The notes: generated by a model not told the origin, from the letters alone. Positions 1 to 6,295 are shown, numbered from the stretch's first letter. The stretch: 8,295 bases of DNA from Candidatus Zixiibacteriota bacterium (GCA_022564135.1 JADFLZ010000076.1:1-8295), one strand, 5' to 3'. Translations and numbers: made by a program.

Positions 1-201
1 GTCACCTTTGCCTTCAGCTCCATGACAGACTGAGCAATAGTGCAGGTACATACGTTTTGAATCCTCAACTGTCACGTCTGTTTCCCGGAAAAACTCTTTT
101 GCTGCCTCTAAAGCCAAGTCTTCCTGCTCGGGGCTGTCATTCTGGCAACTCAAGGCAATTATGAAAATCGCCAATACTATTATTGGGAAGAAGAACTTCA
201 T
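1..201 (-). CDS. Small monohaem c-type cytochrome lipoprotein (3' part cut by window edge)
   Basis: Reading from the ATG at 201 gives 67 residues before the window ends. The N-terminus is a hydrophobic lipoprotein signal with the lipobox A-L-S-C (Cys19), so the mature protein is probably anchored in a membrane and faces the periplasm. Residues 56-60 are C-S-V-C-H followed by G-A-E-G-K-G, the usual haem-attachment start of a class I cytochrome c; the axial Met would lie beyond the edge. The start is well supported: its ATG overlaps the TGA of the six-haem gene upstream (ATGA), and a GGAG lies 5 nt before it, so the two are translationally coupled. It is the last visible gene of the respiratory operon. 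It probably passes electrons singly between larger carriers; that role is inferred from context. Confidence 0.88.
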   Translation of the reverse strand, partial: MKFFFPIIVLAIFIIALSCQNDSPEQEDLALEAAKEFFRETDVTVEDSKRMYLHYCSVCHGAEGKGD

Positions 202-1991
202 TTTGGCTCCGCTTGCTTCCTGATCAAGAAGGCAGTCAGTTGCTTGGCTTCTTTTTCACTAAAGCCATAATTGGGATGAATCGTGCGCGGCTGATATTTC
301 TGGGGATTTCGCAGCCATTTATAGACCCAGCCGGTTTCCAGTCTTTGGGCGAGATTGTCAAGCGATGGCCCGACGTAGCCACCCTGGCCGTCAACAATGT
401 GGCAGCTGACGCATTTTTGCTGCTCAAAAATATTTCTGCCTTTGTTTTCATCTTCAGCTGTGAATTCATGTTCGAGGAATTTTGGTATCTCTCTGCTTAC
501 ATAAACTTCTTTTAAGTATCTGGCTATTTCTTCGGCATCTGCTTCAGTCATTCTGAATCGGGGCATTCTGGCCGTGACAATCGGTCTGACAGCGAACGGT
601 TTAAGCAGATAGTTTTTCAGCCACTCGTATTTGACCCTGCTGCCGACATTTGTCAGTGAAACAGTCGAAAGCGTGCCTCCATATTTTTCAACAGTGTGAC
701 AACTGATGCAGCTGTATCTCTCAAAAAGCTCACCAAACTTGCCCGGAGGTTTTGTGTATGGCGAACTTTCCAGCTCGTGGACCAGGAATTCAGGGGGGTA
801 CTCTTTTTCTTTATTGCCCAGGAGAGCGACAGTAATAGCCAGTGCCTCTTGATCGGTAAGATTGAAATTGGGCATATTATAAAGGGAATCAAATGCAATC
901 GGATTTTTTATTTTCATGAAAATCCAGTTGTGCAAATTGCGGGCGACATCGTCCTTGTCTCCAAAATAGAGAGATGACACCGACCTGTTGCCGATATTTG
1001 AGAGATCGGTACCGACTTTCAGCTTCGGAATATCGGCTACATTATGACATCCGCGGCAGCCGTAGCCCCAGAAGATTTGCTTGCCTTTAATTACTTTTTG
1101 CTGGCGCTCTTCTGGTGACAGAGCCGCTTGAGCTGCATTTAATTTTTGCGGGTAGAGATAGTCATCTTCGGTAAATTCATCGAAAAAATATGCCGCGATG
1201 TCTAGTGCTTCCTGACTGGAGAAATTAAAGGCCAGCATTTTTTTGCGCGGCTGGTAATAATGGATATTACGCAGAAAATTCGGAAGCCACTCTTCTTTCA
1301 CTTTGTCCCCGACTCTTTCAAGTTCGGGAGCGAAGGTGCCGCCTCGACCATGAATAGAATGACAGGAAATGCAGCGTGACTCTCTTACCAGAATATCCCC
1401 GCGATCCGGATCTCCATTTTCAACTGGCATCTCACTTATGAAAACCGGCGGAGAGTCTTTATCGTCTAAACTCATCAGGTATTCTATAAGACTGAACAGC
1501 TTTTGGTCATCAAGCCTGAAAGTCGGCATTCTGGGGTTTTCGAGATAATTGTGGGGATCTTTAAGCCAGTGGTACAGCCAGCCGCGATTTACTTTGTTGC
1601 CGATGCCGTTAAGATCGGGTCCCAGTTCGTCAACTTTATCCTCATAAAAGTCATTAATACTATGACAGCTGATGCAGCCTTTTTCTCTAAAGAGAATGCG
1701 TCCCTGGGTAAGCAAAGAAGTCTTGGGAACTTCCTCTGATAGATGGCAGGTACCGCAGCTGGCTTCAAGGAATTCTTCAGGCCAATCGCTTTTTTCCCAG
1801 AACTCTGTGGTCATGTGAGCCGGTATGGCTCTGAACTCTTCGCTGAAGAAAATTGTTTTTTCGATGTAGGTTAAATCGTCGCTGCTTACAGGAATATTGT
1901 TCATAAAGTCGCAGCTTGTGACCAGGGCCAGAATTGACAAGGCTGCAATAACTAGCCCGACTGAAAATTTCCGATTATTAGCAATATTCAC
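198..1991 (-). CDS. Six-haem c-type cytochrome lipoprotein made of tandem class I domains
   Basis: A 597-residue protein from a GTG start at 1991. The signal ends in the lipobox V-T-S-C (Cys27), so it is a lipidated periplasmic or outer-membrane protein. Six haem motifs are visible: CGTCH 79-83, CISCH 106-110, CISCH 207-211, CRGCH 312-316, CISCH 428-432 and CVSCH 527-531. From the second motif on they recur about every 100 residues, each followed by G-x-x-V/N, W-L and a Met-containing loop (Met155, 252, 373, 476), the axial ligand of class I cytochromes. So it has five repeated domains plus one extra N-terminal haem. The fifth domain has H-P-N-Y-G-F (572-577) where M-P-x-F is expected and lacks the Met. 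An open frame extends upstream to a TTG at 2060, but that would give an over-long N-terminus; the GTG has an AGGG 8 nt upstream. Likely a periplasmic multi-haem wire between the outer membrane and an oxidase (inference). Confidence 0.92.
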   Translation of the reverse strand: MNIANNRKFSVGLVIAALSILALVTSCDFMNNIPVSSDDLTYIEKTIFFSEEFRAIPAHMTTEFWEKSDWPEEFLEASCGTCHLSEEVPKTSLLTQGRILFREKGCISCHSINDFYEDKVDELGPDLNGIGNKVNRGWLYHWLKDPHNYLENPRMPTFRLDDQKLFSLIEYLMSLDDKDSPPVFISEMPVENGDPDRGDILVRESRCISCHSIHGRGGTFAPELERVGDKVKEEWLPNFLRNIHYYQPRKKMLAFNFSSQEALDIAAYFFDEFTEDDYLYPQKLNAAQAALSPEERQQKVIKGKQIFWGYGCRGCHNVADIPKLKVGTDLSNIGNRSVSSLYFGDKDDVARNLHNWIFMKIKNPIAFDSLYNMPNFNLTDQEALAITVALLGNKEKEYPPEFLVHELESSPYTKPPGKFGELFERYSCISCHTVEKYGGTLSTVSLTNVGSRVKYEWLKNYLLKPFAVRPIVTARMPRFRMTEADAEEIARYLKEVYVSREIPKFLEHEFTAEDENKGRNIFEQQKCVSCHIVDGQGGYVGPSLDNLAQRLETGWVYKWLRNPQKYQPRTIHPNYGFSEKEAKQLTAFLIRKQAEPK

Positions 1992-1999
1992 TTTAGCAT

Positions 2000-2003
2000 C
2001 CCT
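2000..2003 (-). promoter_or_regulatory. Ribosome binding site that fixes the GTG start of the six-haem gene
   Basis: The minus strand reads AGGG here, 8 nt before the GTG at 1991. No comparable site precedes the TTG at 2060. The GTG choice also leaves a normal short n-region before the lipoprotein signal. Confidence 0.65.
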
Positions 2004-2005
2004 AC

Positions 2006-2036
2006 AATAAGGCAGACGGCCAGCGCCTGCCTTATT
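2006..2036 (-). terminator. Intercistronic hairpin, possible partial terminator or mRNA-processing/stability element
   Basis: AATAAGGCAG (2006-2015) and CTGCCTTATT (2027-2036) form a perfect 10-bp inverted repeat. In minus-strand RNA the stem extends by one G-U and two G-C pairs to 13 bp with a 5-nt loop. It lies in the 69-nt gap between the cupredoxin and six-haem genes, just upstream of the latter's ribosome binding site. There is no T-run after it, so a full intrinsic terminator is unlikely. It more probably sets relative expression of the two halves of the operon by pausing, RNase protection or partial termination. Confidence 0.6.
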
Positions 2037-2060
2037 TGATATATTCCTATATAAATGCAA

Positions 2061-2669
2061 TTATTTTTTCTTTAAAGCAAATTCAATTTCTACACTGCCG
2101 GAGTCCGGCATAACTATACTGACATCCTCCGCTTTGCGTTTAGGGTGCCATACTTTGACATTGTATTTTCCGGGCGGAACACCGCTAATCTTAAAGAAAC
2201 CAGAGTCGTCCGCTTTACTAAAATAAGGATTGTCGATTACTACCACATAGGCTTCCATTTCAGGATGAACATTACATAGCAGGACCGGGTCACAGACTTT
2301 CTCACAGCTGTTTTTGAAGGTGAATGACCTGATCTCCCCTTTTGGCCAGGTGCCCAGATTCATTTTGTCAGCAGATTTATCCGGACTGAAGACGTTGTGG
2401 GCGACATCGTCGCTATTTAAAAAGTCAACAGTCGTTCCCACCAATACAGGCAGTATATGTGGTGAAAAGATCATATTTTTCTGGTCAATGACCGGATTCT
2501 TTTCCGGGGGTGTGAAGTCGCCCGGAGCGCTTTCAATATAAACGACTGTCTTTGGCAGATATTTACTTCTCTTGGCTTTCACAAATCCGGTTATATCTCC
2601 TGCATCTGAACTGGCAAACTGAAAAATCACCAGGATTAATCCAAGACTTAAGAGTTTAATCAGTTTCAT
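2061..2669 (-). CDS. Periplasmic cupredoxin (blue-copper) protein with a C-terminal carboxypeptidase-regulatory-like domain
   Basis: The protein has 202 residues, with a cleavable signal peptide ending near residue 23. Residues about 25-145 match the plastocyanin-like domain found in methylamine-utilisation-type proteins: V-V-Y-I-E, then F-S-P-H-I-L-P-V, A-H-N-V-F-S-P, and L-L-C-N-V-H-P-E-M. His91, Cys132, His135 and Met138 are the expected type-1 copper ligands. Residues about 155-200 (F-F-K-I-S-G-V-P-P-G-K-Y-N-V-K-V-W) look like the small beta-sandwich of carboxypeptidase-regulatory/Cna-B type. An unusual extra cysteine pair, C122-E-K-V-C126, sits just before the copper loop. The ATG start is preceded by a weak GTGAG. 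It would carry single electrons in the periplasm, the role rusticyanin or plastocyanin plays elsewhere, here between an outer-membrane cytochrome and multi-haem cytochromes. The fold call is strong; the redox partners are inferred. Confidence 0.87.
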   Translation of the reverse strand: MKLIKLLSLGLILVIFQFASSDAGDITGFVKAKRSKYLPKTVVYIESAPGDFTPPEKNPVIDQKNMIFSPHILPVLVGTTVDFLNSDDVAHNVFSPDKSADKMNLGTWPKGEIRSFTFKNSCEKVCDPVLLCNVHPEMEAYVVVIDNPYFSKADDSGFFKISGVPPGKYNVKVWHPKRKAEDVSIVMPDSGSVEIEFALKKK

Positions 2670-2706
2670 TTTATTGTCTCACTTTCATTTAAATTATAAT
2701 GTTAAT

Positions 2707-3819
2707 TTAGTGGTCATCTCCGCCGCCAGCATCTGCTGTATGCTCTCCAAGCCCCAAATGCATATTCTCACCGAAGTAGAAGCCTTCATGACCGTAAATC
2801 GGTTTCAAGGTTTTTATAATAGTGCTGCCTGTTTCAGCGTTGATTACCGTCAAGGTGACGATGGAACCGGCCAGTGGCTGCTCGTGGGCTTCGACGGTCG
2901 GGTCATCCAGCTTTAAGGAAAAGTTGATAGTCTCGTTTCCTGACTTAGGCAGCAGGCCCATGCCCACGGCGCCATATGTTGCTACCGCTCCGGCCCTGAG
3001 AGTTATGTTAAGTGAATCGTTTGAGGCACCAACCCAGGTAGTCGAACCGACTGTGCCGCCTGTAAATTGACTGTCGAAAACAAATCCGGAAAAAGCCGCC
3101 GAAATATCGGTTGTCCACTTAGTCATTGTCTCCTCGTCACGGAAAAATCCGGGAGGTTCAATTTCCAGACTCAGATTATAGCTGTCGTAGGGCAGCTCCG
3201 CGTTTGCTTCGTAGCGCAGGCCATGTTCGGTCTGCACCGGCACCAAATGTACTTCAAATGTGTCTGTGGCGCTTTCGGCAATCAAAGTGACATGACAATG
3301 AGAGACAGTCAAACCGCCATGGGCCTCGTGGCCGGTTGCGGTCTCTGCAATCTCCACTATAATATGGTTGGAGCCAACTTCAGCATGATGTTCGACTAAG
3401 GCACCATCGTGTTCCATCTCCCACAGTTCTTTGGCGGCGCCGATAGACATTTTGATATGCATTTGTGGCAGCTCTATCGAACCGACCAGAATATCTGCCG
3501 AATCGGCTGCTGCTACTCCGGCTGCTTTTTGAAGCAGGACGACTGGATAAGAGCTGCTGACTCCGTGGTGAGCACCAGTGTCGGCCGGGGCATCTGTTCC
3601 ACCGATTTCGGCCACGAAAGCGACATTGACCGGTACAGTCCAGTAGTTCCAGGTTTCGACAGTCCTGAGGGCATCGGTTGGCTGGATGTTCAGCTGAATT
3701 ATCAATTCAGTTGACATGTCCATCGCCGGTGATGAGACCGGGTTGTCATCAACGCTGCAGGACAGAAGCGCAAATGCTCCGACAGAGGCTATAATTAAAG
3801 TGTATTTGATAAAGGACAT
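2707..3819 (-). CDS. His-rich lipoprotein, possibly with two P19/Tp34-like metal-binding repeats
   Basis: A 370-residue lipoprotein: the hydrophobic signal ends in the lipobox L-L-S-C (Cys21). The open frame extends to 3852, but the ATG at 3819 has a clear AGGAG 7 nt upstream (3827-3831) and does not overlap the gene before it. The mature protein is rich in His and acidic residues and ends D-D-H. Two segments resemble each other: about 152-250 (H-I-I-V-E-I, H-C-H-V-T-L, E-H-G-L-R-Y-E-A-N-A-E-L, E-I-E-P-P) and about 298-360 (I-N-F-S-L-K-L, V-T-L-T-V, H-E-G-F-Y-F-G-E-N-M-H-L). The pattern of a paired strand, then G-F-x-Y-G-x-N, then I-x-P-P recalls periplasmic iron/copper-binding proteins of the P19/Tp34 type. 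I recognise this only by motif, so the family is tentative. Being next to a Cyc2-like protein, it could bind the metal being oxidised or deliver copper. Confidence 0.7.
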   Translation of the reverse strand: MSFIKYTLIIASVGAFALLSCSVDDNPVSSPAMDMSTELIIQLNIQPTDALRTVETWNYWTVPVNVAFVAEIGGTDAPADTGAHHGVSSSYPVVLLQKAAGVAAADSADILVGSIELPQMHIKMSIGAAKELWEMEHDGALVEHHAEVGSNHIIVEIAETATGHEAHGGLTVSHCHVTLIAESATDTFEVHLVPVQTEHGLRYEANAELPYDSYNLSLEIEPPGFFRDEETMTKWTTDISAAFSGFVFDSQFTGGTVGSTTWVGASNDSLNITLRAGAVATYGAVGMGLLPKSGNETINFSLKLDDPTVEAHEQPLAGSIVTLTVINAETGSTIIKTLKPIYGHEGFYFGENMHLGLGEHTADAGGGDDH

Positions 3820-3826
3820 TTTCTCA

Positions 3827-3831
3827 CTCCT
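3827..3831 (-). promoter_or_regulatory. Ribosome binding site that fixes the lipoprotein start
   Basis: AGGAG on the minus strand, 7 nt before the ATG at 3819. It selects this start over the in-frame codon at 3852, which would overlap the preceding gene and prefix the lipoprotein signal with 11 residues. Confidence 0.8.
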
Positions 3832-3841
3832 CACTATAAAG

Positions 3842-5137
3842 TTAAAAGGCAAAATCTAATCTTACATTTAGTTTAGAAAAATTCAGATCTGACGGGTCCA
3901 CGGCTGACTCGACTACGAACTTTATATTGGCTCGATAGAGAGCCGCCACGCCGGCCACAACACGTTCGATACTTTGCTGAGCTTCCGGTTCGGCTCTTTC
4001 GTACCTCGCCAGGGTTATCAGCCAGGGATAGATGACCTGGTTAAGTTCCACAAAGCCGAGGTCATACTTTTTGTCTAAAGCCAGATTGCCTTCGACCACT
4101 TCGTCCTTACCGTGAATCCAGCCGCCAAACAAGTTGGTGTTTTGAAACAGCACGTTAAAATCAAGGCCATAGCGTTCTCTGCTCAAATCATTGGAACCAA
4201 CCAATCCATCATTGGGGTAGCTGCCGAAATAAGTAAAGCCTCCCAGGGTAATTGAATTGTCAATCCAATTTCTGCCGCGCGGGTCGGCTGTCCCGCCAGA
4301 GCCGTCGAAGCCCATGCCGCCGAATTTGTAAGCCGCTCTGAAATAACCGTCTTTGGCTGAACTGTTTTCAGCTGCAGCTCCGGAGCCGTTGACAAAACCC
4401 ATGCCCCAGCGAAACCTGCCGGAAGCAATGCCCGATAACTCAACCCCGAGTTGAAATGTTTCGATTCCAAACGATTCACTGCCATGGGCGTGCTCTGCTC
4501 CAAATTCATCCGCCGTGGCTGAATAAGTATTAAAGGCGTAGGGAGTCACCGCCAGACCACGATGATTTGCAAAGGGAACGATATTGGGAATGAATTGGCC
4601 GATGCGCAGGTTCAGAAAATGTTCCGGCAGCTTATTGTTAAACAGATTAGAAATCTGAAAGAAGGCTCTGTCAATTGAGCCTATTTCGCCTTCTTCAAAT
4701 AAGTGGGCGCCGGCATAGAAGCTGACGTTTTCTCCCAGCGTTCCGGCGGTCATGAGAATCAGAGAGGGAGATAAAAATTCTGTCTTTACTTCTCCTTGCC
4801 TGTCGTAATTGAAGCCTGAAGCTACCCTGATTGCGATAGGGGGAGTTCCGGGGATGTCGTTTGGCCAGACGGCGTTCGGGAAAACCTTTTTATAAGCGTC
4901 GGCGCCTAAAGAAACCGGTTCGTCCTTAGTCTGATCGGCATCATCTTCGGGATACTGGAAGCCATTTAAGCGGTAAGCTTCACCAAACGAATTGAGCTTG
5001 GGGAAAATCGTATGGCAGGTTATGCAGCTCGTCTCATATTTTCTGGCAAAAGATGGTATAGCATTAGGCTTGTCCACTAATGCCATTGACACCAAAACGA
5101 GTATGCCTATAATCGTAATTGTTAGAGTGTGTCTCAT
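3842..5137 (-). CDS. Outer-membrane fused monohaem cytochrome-porin, Cyc2-like
   Basis: A 431-residue protein from the ATG at 5137, which has an AGGAG 7 nt upstream; the frame is open to 5221 but that would overlap the preceding gene. Residues 1 to about 26 are a Sec signal. Directly after it comes I-P-S-F-A-R-K-Y-E-T-S-C-I-T-C-H (haem at C38, C41, H42), then F-P-K-L-N-S-F-G-E-A-Y-R-L-N-G-F. This is the signature of an N-terminal haem segment joined to an outer-membrane barrel. Residues about 90-431 alternate short amphipathic strands with Gly/Asn/Asp loops, and the chain ends L-D-F-A-F with the terminal Phe typical of barrels assembled by BAM. Length and layout match Cyc2, the iron-oxidising cytochrome-porin. 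However, a wider family with the FARKY-x-x-S-C-x-x-C-H start is common and of unknown function. It could move electrons across the outer membrane. Confidence 0.85.
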   Translation of the reverse strand: MRHTLTITIIGILVLVSMALVDKPNAIPSFARKYETSCITCHTIFPKLNSFGEAYRLNGFQYPEDDADQTKDEPVSLGADAYKKVFPNAVWPNDIPGTPPIAIRVASGFNYDRQGEVKTEFLSPSLILMTAGTLGENVSFYAGAHLFEEGEIGSIDRAFFQISNLFNNKLPEHFLNLRIGQFIPNIVPFANHRGLAVTPYAFNTYSATADEFGAEHAHGSESFGIETFQLGVELSGIASGRFRWGMGFVNGSGAAAENSSAKDGYFRAAYKFGGMGFDGSGGTADPRGRNWIDNSITLGGFTYFGSYPNDGLVGSNDLSRERYGLDFNVLFQNTNLFGGWIHGKDEVVEGNLALDKKYDLGFVELNQVIYPWLITLARYERAEPEAQQSIERVVAGVAALYRANIKFVVESAVDPSDLNFSKLNVRLDFAF

Positions 5138-5143
5138 ATATTG

Positions 5144-5150
5144 TCTCCTT
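5144..5150 (-). promoter_or_regulatory. Ribosome binding site that fixes the cytochrome-porin start
   Basis: AAGGAGA on the minus strand, about 7 nt before the ATG at 5137, in the 22-nt gap after the subunit IV fusion gene. It excludes the longer open frame starting at 5221. Confidence 0.82.
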
Positions 5151-5159
5151 ATTAGAGTT

Positions 5160-5930
5160 TTATTTTCCAGCCCTCTCATTCGCTGATCTGAGATATTCCA
5201 GAACTGCTCTGGCTTCATCAATACTTAAATCTTGATTGGTCATAATTGTGTAATACTGCTTTTGCAGAGCCTGCACACCGGCGTGACGTCTGATATTTTC
5301 TTCAGGATTAAGAATCATATTCATGATAAAGGCAGGAGACCGGAAAGCTGTAACCCCGCCGAGAGGGGGACCGGTAAAGCGTTCATCAAGCCGGTGACAG
5401 CGAAAACAAGTTTTGTTAAAAATCTTTTCACCACTAGCGGCCAGCTTTTCGTTTATGGGATCAACTGTTAATTCCTGCTTGATAGGGCCATAGCCGTTTA
5501 ATAAAAAGAAATCATTTGAAACAATACGGCCTGAAACATTGTAAATTCGTTCACTTACCGGAATGGGACTGCCGTTTGATTCATAGATGGCAGCGTACTG
5601 CTTGATGGGCATTTTAGTCAACGGGTTAATTCCGCCTCTGTTGAGAGTGTCGAACATTGTAAAAGTAATAAAAATGCCGAGAAATAGAATAGCTCCGACG
5701 AAAATAACGGAATATATGCGGTTGTCATATTTGAGATGCATGAAGAAAAGAGCTACCAGAGTAGACTTTACGGCAGCTATGAGTAAAGCAACTACCAGGT
5801 TCCAGGATCCAAAATCTGCCTGGGCTGCAAAGATCGTAATTGCGGTCAGAACTAAGAGCGCTCCTGCCACTCCTAAGTAGATTCTCAGGGGAAGGATATG
5901 TGGTCCGGCGCTGGCTGCTTGATTCCTCAT
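5160..5930 (-). CDS. Cytochrome c oxidase subunit IV fused to a C-terminal cytochrome c domain
   Basis: A 256-residue protein with two modules. The first has three membrane helices (about 17-36, 43-64, 73-94). The stretch A-A-V-K-S-T-L-V-A-L-F-F-M-H-L-K-Y-D (52-69) is the hallmark of the bacterial haem-copper oxidase subunit IV family, which normally ends near 100 residues. Here a linker (about 100-160) leads to a class I cytochrome c domain: G-E-K-I-F-N-K-T-C-F-R-C-H (haem 175-179), G-P-P-L-G-G, and a probable axial Met230 in T-I-M-T-N-Q-D-L-S, ending in A-V-L-E-Y-L-R-S. The haem domain should face the periplasm. The ATG has an AGGA 5 nt upstream. It is the first gene of the operon, 22 nt before the cytochrome-porin. 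It would tether an electron entry point to an oxidase whose catalytic subunits are not in this window. Confidence 0.86.
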   Translation of the reverse strand: MRNQAASAGPHILPLRIYLGVAGALLVLTAITIFAAQADFGSWNLVVALLIAAVKSTLVALFFMHLKYDNRIYSVIFVGAILFLGIFITFTMFDTLNRGGINPLTKMPIKQYAAIYESNGSPIPVSERIYNVSGRIVSNDFFLLNGYGPIKQELTVDPINEKLAASGEKIFNKTCFRCHRLDERFTGPPLGGVTAFRSPAFIMNMILNPEENIRRHAGVQALQKQYYTIMTNQDLSIDEARAVLEYLRSANERAGK

Positions 5931-5979
5931 AATTTCCTGCCTTAAATGCTACAATTTCAATAATCGTGTTTACGACTCT

Positions 5980-5997
5980 AATATCGGCAATATCGGC
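5980..5997. repeat. Tandem 9-bp repeat over the -10 region
   Basis: AATATCGGC occurs twice in immediate succession (5980-5988 and 5989-5997). On the minus strand it places a GATATT -10-like box in each copy. It may be chance, slippage or a direct-repeat regulator site. Confidence 0.6.
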
Positions 5998-6017
5998 GGG
6001 CTTCTTGACAATGTCAA
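5989..6017 (-). promoter_or_regulatory. Predicted sigma-70 promoter of the respiratory operon
   Basis: On the minus strand TTGACA (6017-6012) is a perfect -35 box. It is followed after 17 nt by GATATT (5994-5989), a 4-of-6 match to the -10 consensus. Transcription would begin near 5982, giving a leader of about 50 nt before the ATG at 5930. A second GATATT lies 9 nt further on because of a tandem repeat, so the exact -10 is uncertain. Confidence 0.55.
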
Positions 6018-6018
6018 G
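6004..6018. promoter_or_regulatory. Perfect 15-nt palindrome overlapping the -35 box, candidate operator
   Basis: CTTGACA, one central base, then TGTCAAG form a perfect inverted repeat with 7-nt arms. On the minus strand one arm supplies the -35 TTGACA, so a protein bound here would block RNA polymerase, as a repressor site would. I cannot name the regulator; the 13-nt core TTGAC-N3-GTCAA is not the FNR spacing (TTGAT-N4-ATCAA). Confidence 0.55.
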
Positions 6019-6024
6019 GAATTA

Positions 6025-6040
6025 TGTGAAAAAAATCACA
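6025..6040. promoter_or_regulatory. Perfect CRP-type binding site
   Basis: TGTGA, six A residues, then TCACA match the CRP half-sites and spacing exactly. The centre is about 50 nt upstream of the predicted start of the respiratory operon. That is between the classic -41.5 and -61.5 activator positions, so either the start estimate is off or a relative of CRP (CRP/FNR superfamily) acts here. No regulator gene is in the window. Confidence 0.6.
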
Positions 6041-6162
6041 CGACAGCCCACCTAAGAGCGTAACCTGTTGCTGTCCAATATAGTACTTCTATTGATTAAG
6101 TTGAAATAATTATCTTGGATATTAGCTTTGTAACTAATTTGATAGGAAATAACGATATTTTC

Positions 6163-6176
6163 CGATTATGTAATCG
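6163..6176. repeat. Palindrome CGATTA-TG-TAATCG, possible operator
   Basis: Six-nt arms are perfectly complementary around a 2-nt centre. On the minus strand it overlaps a weak promoter-like pair, TTGACG (6180-6175) and TATCGT 17 nt later. No gene is clearly served by it, since the operon start lies more than 200 nt further on. Confidence 0.35.
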
Positions 6177-6241
6177 TCAATTATGTCAGGGCAGGAGTAG
6201 AAGCGTAATCTGTCTCTTGCTGAGTTTTGATTGATGCCTAT

Positions 6242-6281
6242 GTTGAGAAGGCAGGATTGGCGGCAACGCCTGAATCTCAAC
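6242..6281. repeat. Inverted repeat downstream of the his chimera, possible RNA hairpin
   Basis: GTTGAGA (6242-6248) and TCTCAAC (6275-6281) pair perfectly. Within them AGGC (6249-6252) pairs with GCCT (6268-6271) after a 3-nt bulge. It lies about 55 nt past the his stop codon. It lacks a T-run on either strand, so a terminator role is weak; it could be a 3'-end stabilising structure or a remnant. Confidence 0.35.
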
Positions 6282-6295
6282 GATGTCATAAACGG

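Noticed and set aside
183..977. Plus-strand ORFs opposite the six-haem gene (183-515 and 696-977)
   Set aside because: They are antisense to clearly conserved haem-domain sequence and have no protein motifs of their own.
1992..2060. Longer six-haem protein starting at the TTG at 2060
   Set aside because: It would place a 34-residue polar stretch before the lipoprotein signal and read through the hairpin; the GTG at 1991 has a better RBS.
5138..5221. Longer cytochrome-porin starting at 5221
   Set aside because: It would overlap the subunit IV fusion by about 60 nt and bury the signal peptide; the ATG at 5137 has a strong AGGAG.
6004..6018. The -35 palindrome as an FNR site
   Set aside because: FNR sites read TTGAT-N4-ATCAA; this one is TTGAC-N3-GTCAA, so neither the bases nor the spacing fit.
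6134..6289. A 51-codon minus-strand ORF after the his chimera, considered as the next his gene
   Set aside because: No ribosome binding site, an Arg/Cys-rich composition and no match to HisC, HisB or other his proteins.
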